Below, one piece after another: positions 1 to 6,973 of a DNA stretch of 21,444 bases (position 1 is its first letter; each line of letters begins with the position of its first letter). The position numbers and the translations under genes were made by a program. Source of the stretch: AM-2324 sp042091035 (GTDB lineage Bacteria; Bacteroidota; Bacteroidia; Chitinophagales; Saprospiraceae); the NCBI GenBank assembly GCA_042091035.1, contig JBELIG010000031.1:1-21444 (forward strand), given 5' to 3'. The notes under the pieces were generated by a model that was not told where the DNA came from, searched no databases, and saw only the letters and a program-made list of their open reading frames with translations.

Positions 1-84
1 TTGGATTTTTATATTACAAATATTATTTATATAATTATGATTGATTATATAACTGTCATTTTGTAACTAATACATCCCCGTACT

Positions 85-846
85 TTGATTAAAGCTATCA
101 TAATTGAAGATGAATTAAAAGGTTTATTGAACCTTCAAAATTTATTATTGCAATACTGCGAAAATGTTCAGTTGGTAGGTCAAGCAAGGTCCTTGGAAGA
201 GGCATATGCCCTAGTCGATAAATTACAAGATGGTTTCGATCTTGCCTTCTTAGATATAAGTCTCCCAGATGGCTTGATTTTTCAATTCCTTGATGAGATT
301 AAGCCCATAGATTTTGATGTGATATTTGTCACAGCTTATGATAAGTATGCCATTCAGGCCTGTGAATATTCTTCAATAGGCTATGTCTTAAAACCTATAA
401 ATCCGGATAGCTTAGCCCAAGCAGTCAATCGGGTAAGATTGGGTCGGTCTAAGTTTATTGATAGCAGACTTGATGTTTTTAAAGGCGTTTATAATAATCC
501 AAACGCTTTTGAGAAGATGAGTGTCTCTGCATTAGATGGGATTTATTTCCTAAATATCAAGGATATCCTTCGCTTAGAGGCAGAGGATAATTACACGCAC
601 ATTTTCTTGAAAAGTGGAGAGAAAATAACTGCTTCCAAAACAATCAAATCTTACGAAGAATTATTGCTCGAGATGAATTTTTATAGGGTTCATAAGCGAC
701 ACGTCATCAATCTAAATTACATGCGTAAGTTTGTAAAAGGTGATGGGGGGTATGTTGTGATGGATGACGATATTCGGATAGAAGTCTCTAGGAGGAGAAG
801 GCCTGCGTTTATGGAACAAATGAAGCGCTTGCAAACGGTTATCTGA
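85..846 (+). CDS. LytTR-family response regulator
   Basis: This is a two-component response regulator of 253 residues with a receiver domain at about 1-120 and a LytTR DNA-binding domain at about 145-250. Receiver residues are visible: the acidic pocket E8/D9, phospho-acceptor D57 (in LAFLDISLP), T83 and K103 (VLKPI). The LytTR part has the usual 'DILRLEAEDNYTHIFL' start and 'FYRVHKRHVINLNYM' core. The TTG start at 85 is chosen because it gives the typical MIKAIIIEDE opening and no ATG fits. LytTR regulators are normally phosphorylated by LytS-type kinases such as the one encoded at 1190-3121, so the two are inferred to be partners. The GG-leader peptide gene lies between them. The 179-base gap downstream suggests that the peptide and kinase may have their own promoter, a likely target of this regulator. 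Confidence 0.95.
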   Translation: MIKAIIIEDELKGLLNLQNLLLQYCENVQLVGQARSLEEAYALVDKLQDGFDLAFLDISLPDGLIFQFLDEIKPIDFDVIFVTAYDKYAIQACEYSSIGYVLKPINPDSLAQAVNRVRLGRSKFIDSRLDVFKGVYNNPNAFEKMSVSALDGIYFLNIKDILRLEAEDNYTHIFLKSGEKITASKTIKSYEELLLEMNFYRVHKRHVINLNYMRKFVKGDGGYVVMDDDIRIEVSRRRRPAFMEQMKRLQTVI

Positions 847-924
847 TCTAATAATATAAAAAAAAGAATACTACACATTTTGTTGGTCTATATATGTTTG
901 ACGGTTTATTAAAAAGTAAGATAT

Positions 925-937
925 CTAAGGTCCTTAG
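925..937. promoter_or_regulatory. 13-base palindrome upstream of the GG-peptide gene
   Basis: CTAAGG-T-CCTTAG is a perfect inverted repeat with a one-base centre, lying 89 bases before the peptide ATG. The centre is too short for an RNA hairpin loop, so a dimeric protein-binding site is likelier than a terminator, although a T-run follows at 944-950. LytTR proteins usually bind direct repeats, so this would more probably be a site for another factor. No function is proved. Confidence 0.3.
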
Positions 938-988
938 GTGGGATTTTTTTATATAAAAAAATTGCTTATAAATGGAATCGTTCATATA

Positions 989-1013
989 TTCAAGTGGTGT
1001 CAACTACTTTCAA
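989..1013 (+). promoter_or_regulatory. Three TCAA elements phased at 10 bases
   Basis: TTCAA, GTCAA and TTCAA begin at 989, 999 and 1009, so TCAA recurs at exactly one helical turn, just before the peptide ATG at 1026. Helically phased short direct repeats can be operators. They lie close enough to the start codon to fall in the core promoter or the 5' leader. The motif is short and chance is possible. Confidence 0.25.
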
Positions 1014-1025
1014 AACATTTAAACT

Positions 1026-1175
1026 ATGGGAAAATCAAAGAAGGATCTTGACGATTTGAAGAAGGATCTTAAAGCACTCAAAAAAGAAGACATGAAGTCA
1101 ATTGTCGGTGGAAAAGACAAAAAGCGAAAATGGAAACGCTGGATGAATCTATGCGGCGATATATTACCTCAATAG
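1026..1175 (+). CDS. Double-glycine leader peptide precursor (candidate pheromone or bacteriocin-like peptide)
   Basis: This 49-codon gene encodes a peptide in two parts. Residues 1-29 form a charged, helix-prone leader ending in KKEDMKSIVGG. This fits the known double-glycine leader pattern (hydrophobic residues at -4, -7 and -12, GG at -2/-1) seen in ComC/Blp-type and Bacteroidota natural-product precursors. Residues 30-49 form a core, KDKKRKWKRWMNLCGDILPQ, with a net charge near +5, two tryptophans and a single cysteine (C43). GG leaders are typically cut and exported by C39-peptidase ABC transporters; none is in this window. The gene ends 14 bases before the kinase ATG, so co-transcription is very likely. 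With the LytTR regulator upstream, the context suggests a signalling peptide, though an antimicrobial or modified peptide is also possible. The leader match and context argue strongly that it is real. Confidence 0.8.
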   Translation: MGKSKKDLDDLKKDLKALKKEDMKSIVGGKDKKRKWKRWMNLCGDILPQ

Positions 1176-1189
1176 GAAAATAATAAGAC

Positions 1190-3121
1190 ATGTTAAGATC
1201 CGGTATTGATGATGTTTCTGCACTCAATAATGATCCGAGTCTAGTCTTTGAGCTTGTTGATTCTCAAAGATCAGCCTTACAAAAATTAGTTTTTTTGGAT
1301 CGTATAATTCCGGATTTTATTTTTAAATCTCCTGCAATTGCAACTAGGCTTCTTTCCATTCAACATAATCTAAGTTGTTTCAAAGAATTTCCTGATTATC
1401 AGATTAAACATTTTAAAAATCTAGGCTTCCTGAATAATCAGCAATATTCATTTAGAACTTCTATAAATGCGTATTCAAAAGCTAGAAATCTTATAGAGGT
1501 ACATGGGGATATTTCACAGCAAGTTTCGATCAACATCGATATCGCTGGTCCTTTAATTAATCTGCAATATTTTGATAAAGCTATTGAATGTTTAGATCGA
1601 GCCAAACACCTTTTACAAAATAGTCCTAGCCTTGTATTAACTGCTCGATTACTCTGCAGAGAAGCCTATTTGGATTTGCATTTGAAGAAGGACACCTCTG
1701 CCAGTCAATACTTTCTTGAATCTGAACGCATTCTTCTTGAACAAAGGTCATCTACCTTTGTGAATACCTATTTTTTAAATCTAGTTCAAAGTGGATTGGG
1801 CAGGATAGCTGAAGCTGGTTCCGAGTGGGATAAAGCCCTGATGTATTACCTTCAGATTGTAGAACGCTTGCTAGAGGATGATATCCATTCTCGTCTATGT
1901 TGGCATTATTTGAATATTGGGCGTTGTTATGCGGCATTGGATAAATGCGATCAAGCGAGAGATTATTTTTATAGAGCAATAAATGAGGAGATAGATTCAT
2001 CTCCTAAAGCCCGTGCTTCCGCATACGCTAATCTAGGTTTTTTAGATAACGATGAGGGTAAGTTTGAAGCGGCCATAGTTCTATATGAGCAGGCTGAACA
2101 AATTTTTCGCTCGCAGGAAAGTCCGGAGTATTTTAATGTTTCAAACACCTTAAGGTGGAAAGCTAAAGCTAAAATTGAACTTGGAAAAGGGGAGGAGGGT
2201 TTACAATTACTTATGGATTCTCATGCTGCAGCGAATAGTGCTGGAAGTTATCAACTAAAGGCAGAGATCTACAAAGACCTTGCATCTTTTTTCGCTGAAC
2301 AAGCCGATTTTAAGAATGCTTATGAATACCAACTTTTGCATGAGCAAAGTCTAGAAAAGCATACGGAAAAGTATAACCAAGAATTTAAGATTGGATTAGA
2401 GGTAAGGTACCAAACGGAGCAAAAGAAGCGTGAAACGGAGATGCTTAAATTGAAGGCAACGCAGCTTCAGCTTAAAGCTCTAAGTGCTCAGATGAACCCA
2501 CATTTTCTTTATAATGCCTTAAATGCAATTCAGCATTATATAACCTCAAATGAAGTAAAGAATGCAACTAAGTACCTAGCAGAATTTGCACACCTAATCA
2601 GGAAGTCCTTGGAGTATTCGGATTTAGAAATAATTAGCCTTGAGAAGGAAATTGATTTCTTAGATAACTATTTATCTATAAATCAAAAATTGAGGTTTGA
2701 AGACCAGCTAGAGTATGAAATTATTGTAGATGATGATATAGAGGAAGATATTCTAGGTGTTCCCACAATGATTGTTCAGCCGTATGTGGAAAATTCTATT
2801 GAGCATGGTTTAAGGACCATAGATAAAGGTAGAATAAGAATTCATTTCAAGATGCTTGATGAAAATAATATTGTCTGCGAAATCCTTGATAATGGAATTG
2901 GACGATTAGCAGCTGCAAAATTTATTCATAAGAGTGGACGTGCGCAAGCACATAGATCAATGGGTACAATGATCACTGAGAATCGACTCGAGCTATTACA
3001 TGAGGCCAGAGAAAAAAAGATCTATGTTGAAACGATCGATTTACTAGACAAAAAAACAGGATTTGCAACAGGAACTAAAGTCCTTGTGCAAATCCCTGTA
3101 GTTGAAGTTCAAATTAGATAA
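1190..3121 (+). CDS. TPR-containing LytS-type sensor histidine kinase, apparently cytoplasmic
   Basis: This 643-residue kinase has three parts. Residues about 70-400 are TPR-like helical repeats, clear in 'YLNIGRCYAALDKCDQARDY' and 'YANLGFLDNDEGKFEAAIVL'. Residues about 400-435 form a charged coiled coil. Residues about 425-640 form the His_kinase/HATPase unit. The phospho-acceptor is H438 in QMNPHFLYNALN. The ATP site shows N535 (PYVENSIEHG) and a G-box DNGIG at 567-571. Many Bacteroidota TPR kinases carry a signal peptide and a membrane helix before the coiled coil. No hydrophobic stretch of membrane length is seen here, so the sensor should be in the cytoplasm. It probably phosphorylates the LytTR regulator at 85-846. 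It is tightly coupled to the GG-peptide gene, and the TPR region is a plausible peptide-binding site (inference). Confidence 0.93.
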   Translation: MLRSGIDDVSALNNDPSLVFELVDSQRSALQKLVFLDRIIPDFIFKSPAIATRLLSIQHNLSCFKEFPDYQIKHFKNLGFLNNQQYSFRTSINAYSKARNLIEVHGDISQQVSINIDIAGPLINLQYFDKAIECLDRAKHLLQNSPSLVLTARLLCREAYLDLHLKKDTSASQYFLESERILLEQRSSTFVNTYFLNLVQSGLGRIAEAGSEWDKALMYYLQIVERLLEDDIHSRLCWHYLNIGRCYAALDKCDQARDYFYRAINEEIDSSPKARASAYANLGFLDNDEGKFEAAIVLYEQAEQIFRSQESPEYFNVSNTLRWKAKAKIELGKGEEGLQLLMDSHAAANSAGSYQLKAEIYKDLASFFAEQADFKNAYEYQLLHEQSLEKHTEKYNQEFKIGLEVRYQTEQKKRETEMLKLKATQLQLKALSAQMNPHFLYNALNAIQHYITSNEVKNATKYLAEFAHLIRKSLEYSDLEIISLEKEIDFLDNYLSINQKLRFEDQLEYEIIVDDDIEEDILGVPTMIVQPYVENSIEHGLRTIDKGRIRIHFKMLDENNIVCEILDNGIGRLAAAKFIHKSGRAQAHRSMGTMITENRLELLHEAREKKIYVETIDLLDKKTGFATGTKVLVQIPVVEVQIR

Positions 3122-3125
3122 ATTA

Positions 3126-3152
3126 GGAACAGCCTGTTCCTTAGGCAGGCTG
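3126..3152 (+). terminator. Overlapping hairpins just after the kinase stop codon
   Basis: CAGCCTG (3130-3136) pairs with CAGGCTG (3146-3152) across a 9-base loop, and a T-rich stretch follows a few bases later. An alternative stem, GGAACA (3126-3131) with TGTTCC (3135-3140), uses the same bases, so the two folds exclude each other. It could be a weak terminator or a switchable 3' structure. No continuous T-run directly abuts the stem. Confidence 0.4.
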
Positions 3153-3154
3153 AA

Positions 3155-3238
3155 TTATGTAATTTTCTTTTTATATGAAGTGCTCTTCCGTTTTCTGCGA
3201 TATTGATACCACTTCTTATCAAATAGCCACCGATACAT
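3155..3238 (-). CDS. Possible very small basic protein, 27 residues
   Basis: An ATG at 3238 on the - strand opens 27 codons ending in TAA at 3155-3157. The product starts MYRWLFDKKWYQYRRKRK and is rich in Lys, Arg, Tyr and Trp. A TATATTTG sequence on the - strand (3271-3264) matches the Bacteroidota -7 consensus TAnnTTTG and lies about 26 bases upstream. No -33 element is evident. The basic, Trp-containing composition resembles the GG-peptide core, but there is no leader and no recognisable family. The ORF may well be chance. Confidence 0.2.
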   Translation of the reverse strand: MYRWLFDKKWYQYRRKRKSTSYKKKIT

Positions 3239-3299
3239 AAATACAGCCTTTTTATTAAAAAAACAAATATATGTATGTAATTTTTTTGATTTGTGACTG

Positions 3300-3497
3300 A
3301 ATTACAATCAAAAGGATTGATTTGGTGTTTTTACCACTTTCTAACTGAAAGTGTACACTCCTTTCGGAAAGCGTTCCGATTGCTAATTGTTCTAAATATT
3401 CTATTCCTTTTTCCTCTATATTGTAACGTGTAGTTTTCTCATAGTATGTTAAGTGCTCCTACATCCTATCTAGCCTCCTTGATGTAGGAGTTTTTTT
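3300..3497 (+). ncRNA. Candidate structured RNA in the intergenic region
   Basis: This stretch carries several hairpins in a row on the + strand. CAATC/GATTG spans 3305-3319. CACTTTC/GAAAGTG has a 5-base loop at 3335-3353. CGGAA/TTCCG has a 4-base loop at 3365-3378. A 10-bp stem with a run of seven T closes the series (3456-3497). A 10-base palindrome AGTGTACACT sits at 3350-3359. No protein gene on the + strand explains the final terminator, because the kinase ends 334 bases earlier and has its own hairpin. Either a small RNA is made here, or the kinase mRNA has a long structured 3' end. The 5' end and any promoter are unknown. The rest of the gene-free stretch, 3153-3300, is AT-rich and holds only the doubtful small ORF on the - strand. 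Confidence 0.3.
3456..3497 (+). terminator. Strong intrinsic terminator, + strand
   Basis: CTCCTACATC (3456-3465) pairs perfectly with GATGTAGGAG (3481-3490), and seven T follow at 3491-3497. The T-run is on the + strand only. In the other direction no T-run follows, so it does not look like the pbpC terminator. The T-run overlaps the pbpC stop codon. Confidence 0.75.
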
Positions 3498-5856
3498 ATT
3501 CTTCAAGCACTTCGAATACAATTCTTTTTTCTACACCCTTTCTGTCTTTTAAGAGTATTACATGTTTCCCTTTTCCTGCGCGGAAAGACATGTCATGAAT
3601 GAATTTTGTTTCTCCGAGATAACTATCATCTAAGTGCCAGAATAGAGATTCTGTTTCAGAAGAATGAACGGCAGAGAATACTAGTTTTGATTTATCATTA
3701 TTAAGTTTCCGAGGTATAAAGAGTTTGAAATTATTACTTGGTGGGTAGATGAATTCAATTTGACTCTCCGTAGATGCATTTAAACAGTCTGGATGAAAAG
3801 GTGGAAGAGCTTGAACAGCCCGGCCGCCTTTGTTCATAAAAAACATTTCTTTTGGTGTGGGAATGAAATAGGAAACTTCCGTAAGCTCCATCGATGTATC
3901 ACATTGTTTATTAGCTCTAAAGAGGCTATCCGAAGTACAGGTGATGAATTTGTGTTGTTGGCAGGATGGGAGGTGTTCGCTAGCTCGGGGCAATAGTACT
4001 TGTATTGCAGGGCATTTTGCTGTAGGCTTATAACCACTTGTTGCGCATATTTGTTGGTCAAAGAGTTCATCCATTGGTGCATCGTACCAACTATGGTTTG
4101 GTAGGGCATTGAAGACTTTAAAAAAGAGTGGTGCAGCTGCTTGAAGGCCGACAAGACCTTCGCGTCCTTCACCATTTGCATTTCCAACCCAAACGCCTAC
4201 AAGGTATTTTCCATTAACACCAATGGACCAGGCGTCTTTAAACCCATGACTCGTTCCTGTTTTCCAGGCTATTTTCTGTGCAGAGGAGAAATACTGCCAT
4301 TGTCCTTCTGTTCCTGGTCTTTTTAAAGAGCTTAGTGTTTCAAATGTATGCCAGATTGATGCAGCACTGAAATGTTCGTATTGTTTGTGAAGCTTCCCAT
4401 TTTTCTGTTCTTTAGTTTGTAACAGGGATGCTTCATTATAATAGGTAGGCTTGTATTTTCCTTTGTTTGTATTGAAATTTCTTAGCGTTCTTGCCATCCC
4501 ACCATATACCTTTGCAAGGTCCCATAGTGTTATTTCTGCTCCTCCAAGGATCAAACTTAAGCCATAATCGTCCGCACTTCGATTAATACTCTTAAACTGA
4601 AGTTCTTTGAGTTCCTTGAGGAATTTTTGGTGATCGTATTTGTGCAGTAAGTCAACGAATGGAAGATTCAGTGATCTATAAAGGCACTCATCAGCAGGAA
4701 CCAATCCTTCGAATTTTTCGGAATAATTCTTTGGAGCATAACCGCCCCAGTTATCTGGAACATCCCTGAGTAGTGCGTATGGACTAATCTTGGAGTTGTC
4801 GATTGCTTTTGCGTAAAGGAGCGGCTTTAAAACAGACCCTGAACTCCTTTTAGCTTGTATCATGTCTACATATGGTTGATACTTTCTTTCTAGTTTAGGT
4901 GTATTTCCAACATATGCTAGTACTTCATTTTTTTCTAGATCAGTAACAATGATTGCTAGGTTATGAATCTGAGCATTTTTTAAGCTGCTCCAGTATCTAG
5001 TTGCAGCATTGTTTAATTGATCTTGAAGCCTTCCATCTATTGTAGAATGAAAACGCTCAGTATTTTTGTTCTTTTTTATACATAGATCCAATAGGTGCGG
5101 TGCAATTTGTGGAAGCGGTTTTGGCTTAGTTGGTAGTTCTTCTAGTATGGCAAGGGAATAATCTTCAAGACTTATAATACCATGCTCATGCATGCTTTTT
5201 AGTAATCGATTTCGTTTATCTTCTAGTGCTGATCTAGATCTTCCGGGGTGAATCAGTCCAGGTGCATTTGGAAGCACAGCTAGCATAGCGGACTCTGACC
5301 AAGATAAGCCTGTATGTGGTTTGCCAAAGTACCGCCACGAGGCCGCCTCTATACCAATTATATTACCGCCGAAAGGAGCATTAGATGCATATATTTTTAG
5401 TATTTTTTTCTTGGAGTAACTTAACTCTAGGCGAATAGAAAATATGATTTCTTTTATTTTCTTTAGATAGGTTCGTTGTCCTTTTGAATTACTCATCCGG
5501 GCAATTTGCATACTTATTGTGCTTCCACCTTGGCGTCTTTTGTGCTTAATATTACTTAAAAAAGCTCTTGCTATTCCTTTTGGGTCAACTCCTATATGAT
5601 TATAGAAATTGCGATCCTCATAATGAAGAAGAGCACGTTTGAATTTATAAGAAACACTATCTGTTTCATGAAAATGCCATTGCCCATTTGTTGCAATCTT
5701 TGCTCCAAGTAGTTGCTCTTTATTATCTAGTAGAACTGGAGATACAGGAAGGTCAAACAAAGGTCTGGGTAAAAGAATAAATAGGAACCACAAGAGGAAT
5801 ATGCTAATTCCTAGGTTCTCTTTTATTAATTTACTTACAGTTTGAGCCAGCTTCAT
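3496..5856 (-). CDS. pbpC: Penicillin-binding protein 1C (bifunctional class A PBP)
   Basis: This inner-membrane protein of about 786 residues polymerises and may cross-link peptidoglycan. It has one N-terminal membrane anchor (about 15-32). The glycosyltransferase domain follows (about 45-225), with catalytic E80 in LLHYEDRNFYNH and GGSTISMQIARM at 110-121. The transpeptidase domain (about 295-600) shows SVLK (S341 nucleophile, K344), SLN (395-397) and KTG (532-534). A C-terminal domain typical of PBP1C ends in the FWHLDDSYLGET region. ATG at 5856 is preferred. A TTG two codons earlier (5862) would also fit. The gene starts 11 bases after the metallopeptidase gene, so the two form one transcription unit. 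The alpha-2-macroglobulin gene that often accompanies pbpC is absent here. Confidence 0.95.
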   Translation of the reverse strand: MKLAQTVSKLIKENLGISIFLLWFLFILLPRPLFDLPVSPVLLDNKEQLLGAKIATNGQWHFHETDSVSYKFKRALLHYEDRNFYNHIGVDPKGIARAFLSNIKHKRRQGGSTISMQIARMSNSKGQRTYLKKIKEIIFSIRLELSYSKKKILKIYASNAPFGGNIIGIEAASWRYFGKPHTGLSWSESAMLAVLPNAPGLIHPGRSRSALEDKRNRLLKSMHEHGIISLEDYSLAILEELPTKPKPLPQIAPHLLDLCIKKNKNTERFHSTIDGRLQDQLNNAATRYWSSLKNAQIHNLAIIVTDLEKNEVLAYVGNTPKLERKYQPYVDMIQAKRSSGSVLKPLLYAKAIDNSKISPYALLRDVPDNWGGYAPKNYSEKFEGLVPADECLYRSLNLPFVDLLHKYDHQKFLKELKELQFKSINRSADDYGLSLILGGAEITLWDLAKVYGGMARTLRNFNTNKGKYKPTYYNEASLLQTKEQKNGKLHKQYEHFSAASIWHTFETLSSLKRPGTEGQWQYFSSAQKIAWKTGTSHGFKDAWSIGVNGKYLVGVWVGNANGEGREGLVGLQAAAPLFFKVFNALPNHSWYDAPMDELFDQQICATSGYKPTAKCPAIQVLLPRASEHLPSCQQHKFITCTSDSLFRANKQCDTSMELTEVSYFIPTPKEMFFMNKGGRAVQALPPFHPDCLNASTESQIEFIYPPSNNFKLFIPRKLNNDKSKLVFSAVHSSETESLFWHLDDSYLGETKFIHDMSFRAGKGKHVILLKDRKGVEKRIVFEVLEE

Positions 5857-5867
5857 GAACAAATGAT

Positions 5868-6890
5868 TTAATTCGATAGTATATCCTTGATTTGCTGCAG
5901 GAGTTCAAGGTTGTTTCCTTCAAATGGTAATTGATTTAGGTTGACTGTATCACCTCTCATTAGCATCATGAAATGATCTGCAAGTATTTCATCTGGATGT
6001 ATGATATAGCCAGTGTTAGTACCTATAACATTGAAGTATGCACCCATCATTTTTTGCTGATCAAGCAAAGAATCTCCCGCCTTATTACAATCGACCAAAA
6101 AGCTTCCGTCATCAAGTCGCTGCAATCCGTATAGCTTAAACTCAAAGTTTGGAAATAGTCCCATTTTATACTTTGGTTTTTTCCTGCTGAGTATTATTGG
6201 GCATACTTGAATAGGTTCTCCCTCTGATTGCAATGTAATCATCCAGTTCATATCTAAACCGTCTGGATTGTAAATCAAACGATCATCAAGTGCTTTGGGG
6301 ATTTGAATATCCTGTACAGCTGAAAATCCGATGACTTCATATAGTTCTTCTTGTATGCCTGGATTATATCTAGAAAAGATATGAAATATTTCATGGAGCA
6401 TAACTCCACTGAAGGCACTGCTGTCTTTATCATTGAGAACATTCTCAGGGATTATAATACAGTTCTCACGAGTATAGTACACTGAGTTTCCATAATGATT
6501 ACCAGCTACTTTTATTAATAGAATTGAATCGGGTAGACTTATAGCATTTAATTCAGCATTTTGATACAAATCGTTGAAGGTTTCATTCAAATAATCTATG
6601 TCAGAACTTGAAAAGGATCTCACATCTGATCTAAGAAATTCCTTGTATTGGTTTATCAATGATAGGTCAGACTCACTAGAAAGCATATTTTGCTTCATCT
6701 GTAGACTTATTTCATTGCTATTTATTCGTTCAAAGAAATGGTCTATTTTATCTGTCGTTAAATGATAGGCGGCTTCCTTTCCATTTAGGGCATAAATACC
6801 ATCTACTTCTAATTTGATTTGGGCACTACTCGCACAACTAATACAAGTGAGGAGTATTCCAAGTGTTAAAAGATTGATTAATGATTTCAT
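5868..6890 (-). CDS. Putative exported zinc metallopeptidase (HExxH), family not recognised
   Basis: This 340-residue protein begins with a signal sequence (about 1-22; LLTCISCASSA). A cysteine is near the cleavage point, but the lipobox is poor, so lipoprotein status is uncertain. The motif HEIFH at 166-170 within GVMLHEIFHIFSRYNPG is a zinc-binding active site. A later HPDEILADHF (298-307) resembles the distant Glu-x-x-Ala-Asp element that supplies the third zinc ligand in some gluzincins; E301 is the candidate. The protein should act in the periplasm or at the surface. It is the first gene of a unit with pbpC, which suggests a role in the cell wall or envelope (inference). The substrate is unknown. 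Confidence 0.75.
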   Translation of the reverse strand: MKSLINLLTLGILLTCISCASSAQIKLEVDGIYALNGKEAAYHLTTDKIDHFFERINSNEISLQMKQNMLSSESDLSLINQYKEFLRSDVRSFSSSDIDYLNETFNDLYQNAELNAISLPDSILLIKVAGNHYGNSVYYTRENCIIIPENVLNDKDSSAFSGVMLHEIFHIFSRYNPGIQEELYEVIGFSAVQDIQIPKALDDRLIYNPDGLDMNWMITLQSEGEPIQVCPIILSRKKPKYKMGLFPNFEFKLYGLQRLDDGSFLVDCNKAGDSLLDQQKMMGAYFNVIGTNTGYIIHPDEILADHFMMLMRGDTVNLNQLPFEGNNLELLQQIKDILSN

Positions 6891-6936
6891 CTTAATACTT
6901 AAGTTTCCTTGAATATATTTTTTTTGAGCCTAAATA

Positions 6937-6967
6937 AAAAGCCGTTCCTCCTTAGGAAACGGCTTTT
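6937..6967 (-). terminator. Intrinsic terminator of the AsmA-family gene
   Basis: AAAAGCCGTT (6937-6946) pairs with AACGGCTTTT (6958-6967), with extra CC/GG pairing inside. On the - strand the stem is followed by a T-rich tract just after the gene stop at 6974. It separates the AsmA gene from the metallopeptidase-pbpC unit. The symmetry could allow use in both directions. Confidence 0.8.
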
Positions 6968-6973
6968 AGGGAA

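Noticed and set aside
893..900. TATGTTTG and similar matches to the Bacteroidota -7 element TAnnTTTG, also at 10210-10217 (+) and 18756-18763 (-)
   Set aside because: None has a -33 TTG at the usual distance, and about this many matches are expected by chance in the AT-rich gaps.
972..1022. A 16-codon frame starting MESFIYSSG before the GG-peptide gene
   Set aside because: It is very short, has no leader or hydrophobic signal and overlaps the likely promoter. It cannot be told from chance.
3834..4187. A 117-codon frame on the - strand
   Set aside because: It lies inside pbpC in another frame. The pbpC frame carries continuous family motifs, so this one is a shadow.
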